Assembly (NCBI GenBank): GCA_002433335.1
Contig: DJHY01000305.1
Location: 1-20,242, forward strand
Direction: 5' to 3'
Length of the DNA stretch: 20,242 nucleotides
Source: Rhodospirillaceae bacterium UBA6608
Lineage (GTDB): Bacteria; Pseudomonadota; Alphaproteobacteria; Rhodospirillales_A; Casp-alpha2
The position numbers were made by a program, and so were the translations under genes. The notes below the pieces were generated by a model that saw nothing but the letters and a program-made list of their open reading frames with translations, made no database searches and was not told the origin of the DNA. The stretch's first letter is position 1. Each line of letters begins with the position of its first letter. Shown here piece by piece: positions 7,029 through 14,403 of this stretch.

Positions 7029-7466
7029 ATGAACGTGAAACACATCCTGGAACGCAAGGGCAGCGCCGTAACCACCATCAAGCCCAGCGCCACCATCGCC
7101 GAGGCCGCGCGCCTGTTGGCCGAGGCCCGGATCGGGGCGATCGTGGTGTCGGAGGACGGGGCCGGCATCGACGGCATTCTGTCGGAACGCGACATCGTCC
7201 GCGTCATCGGCACCGACGGCCCGGCCATGTTGGATCGGCCCGTGTCCGCCGCGATGACCGCCAACGTCGTCACCTGCAAACCCGAAGACCGCCTGAACGT
7301 GCTGATGAGCATGATGACCCAGCGCCGCATCCGCCACCTTCCGGTGGTCGACAACGGGCGCATGACGGGCGTCATTTCCATCGGCGACGTGGTCAAGGAA
7401 CGCATGGACGAGATCGAGGCTGATGCAGCCGCCATGCGCGACTACATCACCGGCGCGACCGGCTGA
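7029..7466 (+). CDS. Two-CBS-domain protein (145 residues)
   Basis: The protein consists of a tandem pair of CBS domains (about 8-60 and 74-128) with no attached enzyme or channel domain. Such pairs fold as a Bateman module that binds adenine nucleotides or related ligands and acts as a cytoplasmic sensor. Typical stretches are IGAIVVSEDG and GILSERDIVRVI in the first repeat, and RIRHLPVVDNGRMTGVISIGD in the second. It ends in a short acidic helix. The ATG at 7029 follows GGGAGA by 8 bp. It lies 46 bp upstream of a second glutathione transferase gene on the same strand, so the two may be co-transcribed. Ligand and partner are unknown. Confidence 0.93.
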   Translation: MNVKHILERKGSAVTTIKPSATIAEAARLLAEARIGAIVVSEDGAGIDGILSERDIVRVIGTDGPAMLDRPVSAAMTANVVTCKPEDRLNVLMSMMTQRRIRHLPVVDNGRMTGVISIGDVVKERMDEIEADAAAMRDYITGATG

Positions 7467-7512
7467 CCCCACCCACCCCGCAGACCACCGCATCTAAGGA
7501 CAAGACATCACC

Positions 7513-8295
7513 ATGACCACCGAGACCACGCCGGGGGATGCCCTCGTGCTTTATCACGCCTGGGCTTCTTCCGCGTCGCGCAAGGTTCGCATGTGCCTGG
7601 CCGAAAAGGGCCTGCCCTATGACGGACAGATCGTCGACCTCAACAAGTTCGAACATCACGAAGACTGGTACAAAAAGCTGAACCCGTCGGGCATCGTTCC
7701 GGCGTTAATGGTCGATGGTCGCCCGCTGGTGGAAAGCAACTTCATCAACGAGTACCTTGACGAAGCCTATCCGGAGCCGCCCTTGCGCCCGACCGACCCG
7801 TTGCTGCTGCACGACATGCGGCTGTGGTCCAAATACATCGACGACACCTGCCTGCCCGCGATCCAAAAGCACAATTGGATGCACCATTTCCACCCCATGG
7901 CCCGCGAATGGTCGGACGCGGAATTGGAACGCCGCCTGGCCGCGATCCCGACCGAGAACCGCCGCCATGTGTGGTACCGCATGGCGCGCGATCCCTATAC
8001 CGAGGCTGAATTGGAAACCGCATTGAACATCCTGCGCGACATGCTGGACCGGATCGAGGCCCGCGTCGCGGAGACCGGCTTCGTCACCGGCGACCGCTAT
8101 TCCCTGGCCGATATCGCCGCCGCCCCTTACGTGATCCGGACCGAGGAACTGGCGCCCGAGGAAGTCTCCCCGGCCAAGCGCCCCGCGACCGCCGACTGGT
8201 GGCAGGCGATCAAGGCCCGCCCGGCCTACAAGGCCGCCTGGATGGAGCCGTTCAACGAACAGTGCTGGTCGGGGTGGATGCCGCCCGCGGCCTGA
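7513..8295 (+). CDS. Glutathione S-transferase family protein (260 residues)
   Basis: This is a second, unrelated-looking glutathione transferase. The thioredoxin-like N-terminal domain (10-90) shows the Ser-rich catalytic loop at 19-22 (ASSASRKVR), cis-P63 in SGIVPALMV and the glutathione-binding E74-S75 in LVESNFI. The helical C-terminal domain is longer than usual. It carries an insert around 110-160 with HNWMHHFHP and the family helix GDRYSLADIAAAPYV near 192-206. The extra length and the insert point to a specialised substrate pocket, as in enzymes acting on aromatic ethers or halogenated phenols, but I cannot name the reaction. The ATG at 7513 has AAGGAC about 12 bp upstream. Its TGA abuts the stop of the opposing EAL gene with no base between. 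Confidence 0.9.
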   Translation: MTTETTPGDALVLYHAWASSASRKVRMCLAEKGLPYDGQIVDLNKFEHHEDWYKKLNPSGIVPALMVDGRPLVESNFINEYLDEAYPEPPLRPTDPLLLHDMRLWSKYIDDTCLPAIQKHNWMHHFHPMAREWSDAELERRLAAIPTENRRHVWYRMARDPYTEAELETALNILRDMLDRIEARVAETGFVTGDRYSLADIAAAPYVIRTEELAPEEVSPAKRPATADWWQAIKARPAYKAAWMEPFNEQCWSGWMPPAA

Positions 8296-9066
8296 TCAAA
8301 CGGCGGAGAAATCCGGCTTGGGCAGGGTTTCGATCTCCGGCTTGCCGAACAGGTAGCCCTGGAAATAGTCCGTCCCCAGGGTGCGCAGCGCGATCATGTC
8401 TTCCACCGTTTCCACGCCTTCGGCGACGACCTTGATACCCAGGGCTTGCGCCGTCTTGATGGCGCCCTCGGTGATCGTCGTCTTGACCATATCCCCGGCA
8501 ATCCCCTGGCACAGTTCCATGTCCAGCTTCAGGACCTGCGGCTTGAACTTGGTCAACAGGTTGAGGCCCGCATAGCCCGCACCGAAATCGTCGATGGCGG
8601 TGATGAAGCCGCGTTCCTGATAGGCTTCGAAAATACCCATCAGATGGGCGGGATCGTCGATCGGCTCGGCCTCCGTCACCTCGAACATGATCTGGTCGAG
8701 CGGCAGGTTATAGGTATCCGCCGCCTCCATGGTGGCGCGGATACAGGTCTCGGGCCGATAGACCGCATTCGGCAGGAAATTGATGCTGAGCTTGCAGTCC
8801 AACCCCAGTTGGGACGCGATCTGCACCGCGCGCACCCGACAGGTCTGGTCAAAGGCATAACGGTTTTCGTTCGTCACCCGGGACAGCACGGCGCCTGCGC
8901 CCGAGCCATCCTTGCCGCGCACCAAGGCTTCGTAGGCGAAGACCGATTTGGTGTTCAAATCGACAATGGGTTGGAACGCCATCGTGATCTCAAAATCCAA
9001 CGGGTTCCCTTCCAAGCACTGCTTGCAACCCAGCGGTTTAAAATCAGAAGTACCTTCGTAAGCCAT
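8296..9066 (-). CDS. EAL-domain cyclic-di-GMP phosphodiesterase
   Basis: This 256-residue cytoplasmic protein is an EAL domain with a short N-terminal CxxC segment (C14, C17 in GCKQCLEG). It should hydrolyse cyclic di-GMP to pGpG and so favour motility over sessile growth. The residues needed for activity all seem present: E46-A47-L48 (YEALVRG), N96 (SINFLP), E132 (FEVTE), D159-D160 (DDFGAGY), K180 (VLKLD), E216 (VAEGVET) and Q236 (YFQGYLF). There is no GGDEF, PAS or membrane segment, so it is a stand-alone phosphodiesterase. The CxxC may bind a metal or sense redox state. I use the ATG at 9066; a TTG at 9090 would add eight residues. It is separated from the deaminase gene by 130 bp. Confidence 0.93.
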   Translation of the reverse strand: MAYEGTSDFKPLGCKQCLEGNPLDFEITMAFQPIVDLNTKSVFAYEALVRGKDGSGAGAVLSRVTNENRYAFDQTCRVRAVQIASQLGLDCKLSINFLPNAVYRPETCIRATMEAADTYNLPLDQIMFEVTEAEPIDDPAHLMGIFEAYQERGFITAIDDFGAGYAGLNLLTKFKPQVLKLDMELCQGIAGDMVKTTITEGAIKTAQALGIKVVAEGVETVEDMIALRTLGTDYFQGYLFGKPEIETLPKPDFSAV

Positions 9067-9196
9067 GTTCGAACTCTGTATCGCTCTCAAATTCGGTAAA
9101 AACGGCGGGCAAACTAGACGATCTCGACGCGTATATCCACCACCCGAAAGGCGTACATGCCTGTCTCATTCGCCCGGACGAACCCGGATCAGGGGG

Positions 9197-9649
9197 CTAT
9201 TCTTCTCCGATATCCTCGGCCCAGACGGCGGGGCGTTCGCGCTTCATCCGCGCCATCAGGTCGATGCAGGGTCGATGGTTCAGGATGTCCACCGCGACGC
9301 CATGGGCGCGCAGGAAGTCCTCGTTGCCGCCGAAGTTTTCATTCTCGCCGATCACGACACGGGGGATTTTGAATTGCACGATGGTGCCGGAGCACATCAT
9401 GCAGGGCGACAGGGTCGTATACAGCGTGGTGTCGCGGTAGCTGCGCTGCCGCCCGGCACTTTGGATCGCAGCCATCTCGCCATGCAGGATCGGGTTGCCC
9501 TGCTGCACGCGCTGGTTATGGCCCCGGCCGATGATCTCGCCGCCCCGCACCAGGACCGAGCCGATCGGCAACCCGCCTTCGTCGAAGCTCTGCTTCGCCA
9601 GGCGGTAAGCTTCATCCATGAAGCGGCCGTCGTCGGTCCCGGCAGTCAT
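9197..9649 (-). CDS. Cytosine deaminase-like protein of the yeast FCY1 type
   Basis: This 150-residue zinc deaminase has the CDA-fold motifs H56-G-E58 and P82-C83-x-x-C86. Beyond those, it carries the residues that line the cytosine pocket of yeast cytosine deaminase: N45 (GRGHNQR), S81 (LSPC), F106 (ENENF), W143 and D146 in the C-terminal WAEDIGE. The ending is nearly that of the yeast enzyme. The likely reaction is cytosine to uracil plus ammonia, for pyrimidine salvage. This is a different fold from bacterial CodA. tRNA adenosine deaminase TadA and guanine deaminase share the zinc motifs but not this C-terminus. The gene starts 7 bp after the msrB stop and is probably co-transcribed with it. 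Substrate is inferred from residue matches recalled from the family. Confidence 0.82.
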   Translation of the reverse strand: MTAGTDDGRFMDEAYRLAKQSFDEGGLPIGSVLVRGGEIIGRGHNQRVQQGNPILHGEMAAIQSAGRQRSYRDTTLYTTLSPCMMCSGTIVQFKIPRVVIGENENFGGNEDFLRAHGVAVDILNHRPCIDLMARMKRERPAVWAEDIGEE

Positions 9650-9656
9650 TCCAGGA

Positions 9657-10052
9657 TCAGTCCTTTTCCAGCTTCAGCGAAGCCGAATTGATGCAGTAAC
9701 GCAGGCCCGTCGGCTGCGGCCCGTCGGGAAAGACGTGGCCCAGGTGGGCGTCGCATTTCGAACAAACGACCTCGACCCGGCGCATGAAGTGACTGGTGTC
9801 TTCGTGTTCGGCGACGGCGTCGGCCTCGACAGGCTCGTAGTAGCTGGGCCAGCCGGAGCCGCTGTCGTACTTGGTGTCGGACGAGAACAGGGGTGCGCCG
9901 CAGCACACGCAGTGATAGGTGCCCTGTTCCTTGCAGTCATGATACTTGCCGGTGAAGGCGCGCTCGGTCCCCGCATGGCGGGTGATCGCATATTCTTCCG
10001 GGGTCAGTTGGGCCTGCCATTCCGCATCGGATTTCTGAATCTTGTCGGACAT
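9657..10052 (-). CDS. msrB: Peptide-methionine (R)-S-oxide reductase
   Basis: MsrB reduces the R epimer of methionine sulfoxide in oxidised proteins, with electrons from thioredoxin. The 131-residue product matches the family length. It shows the zinc cysteines C48 and C51 (CVCC) and C97 and C100 (CSKC), the substrate-pocket W68 in GSGWPSYY, the HLGHVFPDG block and the catalytic C120 in RYCINSASL. No signal peptide is present, so it is cytoplasmic. The ATG at 10052 has GGAG 8 bp upstream. It is followed after 7 bp by the cytosine deaminase gene. A 98-bp gap separates it from the thiamine-diphosphate enzyme gene, so it may have its own promoter. Recycling methionine sulfoxide fits with the other sulfur genes here but is also universal housekeeping. 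Confidence 0.96.
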   Translation of the reverse strand: MSDKIQKSDAEWQAQLTPEEYAITRHAGTERAFTGKYHDCKEQGTYHCVCCGAPLFSSDTKYDSGSGWPSYYEPVEADAVAEHEDTSHFMRRVEVVCSKCDAHLGHVFPDGPQPTGLRYCINSASLKLEKD

Positions 10053-10150
10053 TCTGCGTCTCCATCAAAATATCTGGTTGCGGTCCTTCATATAGGATCG
10101 GAAGCGGGTATGACGAGGGCCCTCGCGCGAAGTTTACCGGACGCAGGCGA

Positions 10151-11779
10151 TCAGAATTTCCCTTCGTAGGCCTTCTTGCCGATGGGGCAGGCGATGACCG
10201 TGAAGGTATCGGCCTTGAGCGCCCGCTTGACCGCGCTTTCGACCTCTTTCGCCGATTTGGCCAGCACGCCCTTGCCGCCCATGGCGCGGGCGGCCTTGAC
10301 GAAATCGGTGCCGCCGAAATCGACGCCCAGGTTCTTGAACCCGATGGCGCGCTGTTTCTTTTCGATCAACGCCAGTTGCTCGTCGACGAACACGATCACC
10401 GGGATCGCGAGTTTCTGATCCCGAAGGGTCGCCAACTCACCCAGGATCATTTCCAGCCCCGCGTCGCCGGTCAGGGCGACCACGGCCCGGCCCGGCTCGG
10501 CCAGCTTGCGGCCCACGGCCATCGGCAGGGCCACGCCCATGGTGCACAGGCCAGTCGACTGCAACAGGCCGCGCGGCACATAGGTCTCCAACACCTGACT
10601 AGCCAGGATGCGGTGCGCGCCGGTATCGACCGTGACCACGGCATCGCGCGGCAGAGCCGCACGCACGCCTTCGACCACCGCAGCCGGTCCCCATTTGCCG
10701 CCCGACGAAAATGTCTTCTTCAGCATGGCCCGCAGCTTGGCGGGCTCGCCCTTGGGCCAGATCTTTTTGACGCTGCGTTCGACATCCAGGCGGATCGCAT
10801 CCAGGCCCGCGCCGACGTCGCCGACGAAGCTGTAGGACGCTTGATGCATGTAATGGGTATTGGCCTGGGCCGACAGTTCGACCACCGTCGTATCGGGGTC
10901 GAACGGGTCGCGCCAGCCGATCCGCATTTCGATCGGGTCGTACCCTGCCAGAACGATCAAATCCGCCTGCTTGACCAGCGGCAGCAGCATATCGTCGGCC
11001 AGGGGCGATAGACCTGCCGCCCCCAAGGCCAGGGGATCGTCCTCGGGCAGCACGCCCTTTGCCTTATAGGTCGTGATCAACGGCATCGGCAGGGCCTGCA
11101 GGAACGATTGCAGGTGCCCCTCGGCATGGTGATGCAGCACGTCGATCCCGGCGATCATCAGGGGCCGTTCGGCCCGCGCCAGATGGGATTGAACCTCGTC
11201 CAGCACGCGCGAGGGCGCGGGCGCCACCGGGGCCGGGCGAACCCGACGCACGGGCGCGCCCACGGTCGCGGGCCGTTCGGCCACGCGGATCGGCACGTCG
11301 ACATGAACCGGGCCGGGCCGGTCGTCCATGGCGATGGCGACGGCCTTGTCGATGATCGCATCGACGGCCCCGTCGACCACCGAGAAACTGGCCTTGGTGA
11401 TCGGCTTCAACAGCGCCGTATGATCGAACACCTGATGGGTGAAGGTATGGGTATCCGCCGGGTCGATGGCCCCGGTCAGAAAGATCATCGGCACCTGATC
11501 CTGCCAGGCGTTGACGACCACGTTGATCGCATTCGCCACGCCCGGCCCCACGGTGGCCAAGAGAACCGCCGGGGCGCCGGTGGCGTGGTGCACGCCTTCG
11601 GCCATGAAGCCCCCGGCGTTTTCATGCTTGCAGAGAGAGAAGCGGATGCCTTCCTGCTTGAGGGCGTCCATCAGGGCCAGCACCTCGCCGCCCGGAATAC
11701 CGAAGGCATGGGTGCACCCTGCTTCGGCAAGGCGGCGGGCGATGACCCCGGCACCCGTCAACGAACCCTTGGCCGACAT
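10151..11779 (-). CDS. Thiamine-diphosphate-dependent enzyme, acetolactate synthase-like
   Basis: This 542-residue protein has the three-domain layout of the acetolactate synthase/decarboxylase superfamily. The pyrimidine-binding domain (1-170) has the activating glutamate E53 in CKHENAGGFMAEG. A central domain follows (about 190-330), then the diphosphate-binding domain (about 355-535). The metal/ThDP motif starts GDAG at 438 instead of GDG and ends at D466-E467 instead of the usual NN. It continues as LALIEKKQ, a pattern of some acetolactate synthase-like proteins of unknown role. It starts 31 bp after the stop of the acyl-CoA-dehydrogenase-fold gene, so it should be in that operon. The reaction is unknown. 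Oxalyl-CoA decarboxylase, sulfoacetaldehyde acetyltransferase and biosynthetic acetolactate synthase are possible relatives, not identifications. No small regulatory subunit is nearby. Confidence 0.85.
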   Translation of the reverse strand: MSAKGSLTGAGVIARRLAEAGCTHAFGIPGGEVLALMDALKQEGIRFSLCKHENAGGFMAEGVHHATGAPAVLLATVGPGVANAINVVVNAWQDQVPMIFLTGAIDPADTHTFTHQVFDHTALLKPITKASFSVVDGAVDAIIDKAVAIAMDDRPGPVHVDVPIRVAERPATVGAPVRRVRPAPVAPAPSRVLDEVQSHLARAERPLMIAGIDVLHHHAEGHLQSFLQALPMPLITTYKAKGVLPEDDPLALGAAGLSPLADDMLLPLVKQADLIVLAGYDPIEMRIGWRDPFDPDTTVVELSAQANTHYMHQASYSFVGDVGAGLDAIRLDVERSVKKIWPKGEPAKLRAMLKKTFSSGGKWGPAAVVEGVRAALPRDAVVTVDTGAHRILASQVLETYVPRGLLQSTGLCTMGVALPMAVGRKLAEPGRAVVALTGDAGLEMILGELATLRDQKLAIPVIVFVDEQLALIEKKQRAIGFKNLGVDFGGTDFVKAARAMGGKGVLAKSAKEVESAVKRALKADTFTVIACPIGKKAYEGKF

Positions 11780-11810
11780 CCGCCGGATCCCCTCTTTGTT
11801 CCGCTGGCGC

Positions 11811-13016
11811 TTAACCCTTCGCGGCCAGCTTGGTGAAGCCGTCGCGGGTCTGCGGCAGCTTGCGGTCCAGGATCTTGCTGGCGACCATGTTGCGCAGAAC
11901 CTGCGCCGTGCCGCCGCCGATAGTGAACATGCGCGCGTCGCGGTACATGCGTTCCATCGGCAGGTTCCGCGAATAGCCCATGGCGCCGAACATCTGCAGC
12001 GCGTCCGAGGTGACCTTGATCGCCATTTCCGAGGTGAAGATCTTGGCCTGGGCCGCGAGCGTCATGTCGGGAAAGCCGGTCTGGTCCGTTTCGGCGCTGG
12101 CGGCGGCGCGATAGATCAGGGTCTGCGCCGCGGTGATCTGGGTCGACATATCGACCAGCATCCATTGCAGGCCCTGGAACTCGGCGATCGGGCGGCCGAA
12201 CTGTTCGCGTTCCTTGGTATAGGCAAGGCCCCGCTCGTAAGCGCCTTCGGCGATGCCGAGGGCAACCGTGCCGGCGCCGACGCGCTGCGAGTTATAGGCG
12301 GTCATCAGCCCGGCGAAGCCGCGCTTGATGCCCTGCGGCGGGATCACCGCCATGGATTCCGGCACTTCCAGGTTGTCGAAGATCACTTCGCATTCCGGGA
12401 TGCCGCGCAGGCCCATGGCCGGTTCGCGCTTGCCAATGATCAGGCCCGGATGCTCGCCCCGGATCGCCAGGAAGCCGCCGATGCCCAGCTCTTCGCCGTT
12501 TTCAAACACGCGGGCGAAGATCAGGTGAATCTTCGACACGCCGCCGCCGGTGATCCAGTGCTTGGTGCCGTTGATGATGTACTTGTCGCCCTTCTTTTCG
12601 GCGCGGGTCGACATTTCGCTGGCCGCGCTACCGGCGCCCGGCTCGGTGATGCAGATCGCGGGCTTGTCCCCGGCCAGCACGTATTCGGCGCAGATCTTCT
12701 TCTGCTCTTCGGAGCCATAGCGCATGACCGCCGAGATCGCGCCCATGTTGGCCTCGACCACGATGCGGGCGGTGACGCCGCAATGCTTGCCCATTTCCTC
12801 GACCACCAGAACGGCGTCCAGGAACGAGCGGCCCTTGCCGCCGTAGGCTTCGGGAATGGTCATGCCCATAAAGCCCGCTTCGGTCAGCAGCTTGACGTTT
12901 TCCCAGGGGTATTCCTCGGTGCGGTCCACGTCGGCGGCGCGGGCGGCGATTTCGCCTTCGGCCAGACGGCGGGCACGGTCACGCAGGTCTTTTTGGTCGT
13001 CAGTCAGGTCAAACAT
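11811..13016 (-). CDS. acd: Probable 3-sulfinopropionyl-CoA desulfinase (acyl-CoA dehydrogenase fold)
   Basis: This 401-residue flavoprotein has the full acyl-CoA dehydrogenase fold, with CITEPGAGSAASEM (122-135) and WITGGG (154-159) at the FAD site. Acyl-CoA dehydrogenases need a Glu at one of two places. Here the first reads N-S-Q244-R and the second I-G-G368-G-T, so both bases are missing. Arg84 is present in GVTARIVVEAN. Gln, Gly and Arg84 at these positions are the published signature of Acd from Advenella mimigardefordensis, which turns 3SP-CoA into propionyl-CoA and sulfite and shows no dehydrogenase activity. The stretches YNSQRVGAG and KLPQTRDGF also fit what I recall of that enzyme. 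The ATG at 13016 has GAGGAA upstream and lies 12 bp after a CoA-transferase gene. An unusual dehydrogenase is the alternative. Confidence 0.83.
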   Translation of the reverse strand: MFDLTDDQKDLRDRARRLAEGEIAARAADVDRTEEYPWENVKLLTEAGFMGMTIPEAYGGKGRSFLDAVLVVEEMGKHCGVTARIVVEANMGAISAVMRYGSEEQKKICAEYVLAGDKPAICITEPGAGSAASEMSTRAEKKGDKYIINGTKHWITGGGVSKIHLIFARVFENGEELGIGGFLAIRGEHPGLIIGKREPAMGLRGIPECEVIFDNLEVPESMAVIPPQGIKRGFAGLMTAYNSQRVGAGTVALGIAEGAYERGLAYTKEREQFGRPIAEFQGLQWMLVDMSTQITAAQTLIYRAAASAETDQTGFPDMTLAAQAKIFTSEMAIKVTSDALQMFGAMGYSRNLPMERMYRDARMFTIGGGTAQVLRNMVASKILDRKLPQTRDGFTKLAAKG

Positions 13017-13028
13017 GTCGATGGTTCC

Positions 13029-14267
13029 TCAGATCAGTCCTTTGGCGCGCAGTTCCGCGCGTTCTTCTTCGCTCATATCCAGCATTTCCTGGAGCACTTC
13101 GTCGGTGTGCTGACCCAGGGTCGGCGGCGGACGCCGATAGTTGACCGGCGTGTTCGACAACTTGATGGGGTTGCCCAACAACGCGACCTTGCCGTCCTTG
13201 GCCAACGGCTGGTCCATTTCGATCCGCATTTCGCGGTGACGAATCTGCGGGTCGTTGAAGGTCTGTTCCAGGTTGTAGACCGGGGCGGCGGGAACCATGC
13301 GTTCCTCCAGGCCGTCGATCCATTCCTTGGTGGTTTTCTTCGGCGTCAACTGTTCCAGCTTGGCGACCAGTTCGGCCCGATTTTCCAGGCGCTTCGGATT
13401 GGTCGAATAGCGCGGATCGGTCGCCAGTTCCGGCGCGCCCGCGAATTCGCAGAACCGCGTGAACTGGGCGTCGTTCCCGGCGGCCAGATAGAAATAACCA
13501 TCCGTCGTGGGGAACACCTGATAGGGCACGATGTTGGCGTGCTGGTTGCCGCGGCGGATGGGCAGCTCGCCCGAGGTGAAATAGTTCAACGCCTCGTTCG
13601 CCATCCAGGCGACCGTGGTGTCGAGCAAGCCCAGGTCGATGGCCTGACCCTCGCCGGTTTTTTCCCGGTGATGCAAAGCCGCCAGGATCGCCGACGAGGC
13701 ATACATGCCGCACATGATGTCGGAGATACCGACGCCGACGCGGACCGGCTCGCCATCGGGCTCGCCGGTCAGGCTCATGATGCCGCCCATGGCCTGGGCC
13801 AGGGCATCGTAGCCCGGGCGCTTGGCGTAGGGGCCGGTCTCGCCGAAGCCGGAGATATGGCAATAAACCAAGCCCGGGAATTCGTCCTTCAGGTCGTCGT
13901 AGCCCAGGCCGAATTTCTCCAGGCCGCCGACCTTCATGTTATGGGCCATGATGTCGCAGCTCTTGAGCAGGCGCTTGATCAGGGCCACGCCCTCGGGCTT
14001 GGAGAAATCGACGGTCACGGAGCGCTTGTTGCGGTTGACGCAAAGGTAATAGGCGCTTTCGTCCATATCGCTGCCGTCGGCGGCGGTCAGGAACGGCGGG
14101 CCCCAGCTGCGCGTGTCGTCACCGACGCCGGGACGTTCGATCTTGATCACGTCGGCGCCCAGATCGGCGAGAAGCTGCATGCTGGTCGGGCCGGCCAGGA
14201 TGCGGGTCATGTCCAGAACACGGACGCCCGCAAGGGGTCCCGTGGGTTTGGCAGTGGATGTCGTCAT
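13029..14267 (-). CDS. Family III (CaiB/BaiF) CoA-transferase, possibly succinyl-CoA:3-sulfinopropionate
   Basis: This 412-residue cytoplasmic enzyme moves CoA between carboxylates through an aspartyl-CoA anhydride. The catalytic residue is D183 in GVGISDIMCG. The N-terminal start PLAGVRVLDMTRILAGP, the segment VNRNKRSVTVDF (78-88) and HISGFGETGPYAKRPGYD (137-154) are family hallmarks. Length is typical. It lies directly before the desulfinase-like gene with a 12-bp gap, so the two are co-transcribed. In Variovorax paradoxus TBEA6 an enzyme of this family (Act) makes 3-sulfinopropionyl-CoA from succinyl-CoA. By context this gene likely does the same. The family is broad (carnitine, formyl, mesaconyl and other transfers), so the substrate is inferred from the neighbour, not from its own residues. 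Confidence 0.85.
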   Translation of the reverse strand: MTTSTAKPTGPLAGVRVLDMTRILAGPTSMQLLADLGADVIKIERPGVGDDTRSWGPPFLTAADGSDMDESAYYLCVNRNKRSVTVDFSKPEGVALIKRLLKSCDIMAHNMKVGGLEKFGLGYDDLKDEFPGLVYCHISGFGETGPYAKRPGYDALAQAMGGIMSLTGEPDGEPVRVGVGISDIMCGMYASSAILAALHHREKTGEGQAIDLGLLDTTVAWMANEALNYFTSGELPIRRGNQHANIVPYQVFPTTDGYFYLAAGNDAQFTRFCEFAGAPELATDPRYSTNPKRLENRAELVAKLEQLTPKKTTKEWIDGLEERMVPAAPVYNLEQTFNDPQIRHREMRIEMDQPLAKDGKVALLGNPIKLSNTPVNYRRPPPTLGQHTDEVLQEMLDMSEEERAELRAKGLI

Positions 14268-14403
14268 GGATGTTTCCGTTGGTATTCAGGCGGGAGATTA
14301 GGCGCGCATGCTAAAGGAACCCGCGGCCAGATGAAATCCTTGTCGCGGCGTTTTCATGATTTTCGGGACATTTCGGCGGGTCCGCCGACGTGCCGGAGAA
14401 CGC

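Noticed and set aside
10114..10125. Palindrome CGAGGGCCCTCG after the ThDP enzyme gene
   Set aside because: It has no loop space or T-tract, so it is a poor terminator, and no other support for a binding site was seen.
14373..14388. Hairpin TCGGCG-GGTC-CGCCGA between the PhyH-type and CoA-transferase genes
   Set aside because: The stem is short and no T-tract follows on the minus strand, so it does not show that the PhyH gene is a separate transcript.
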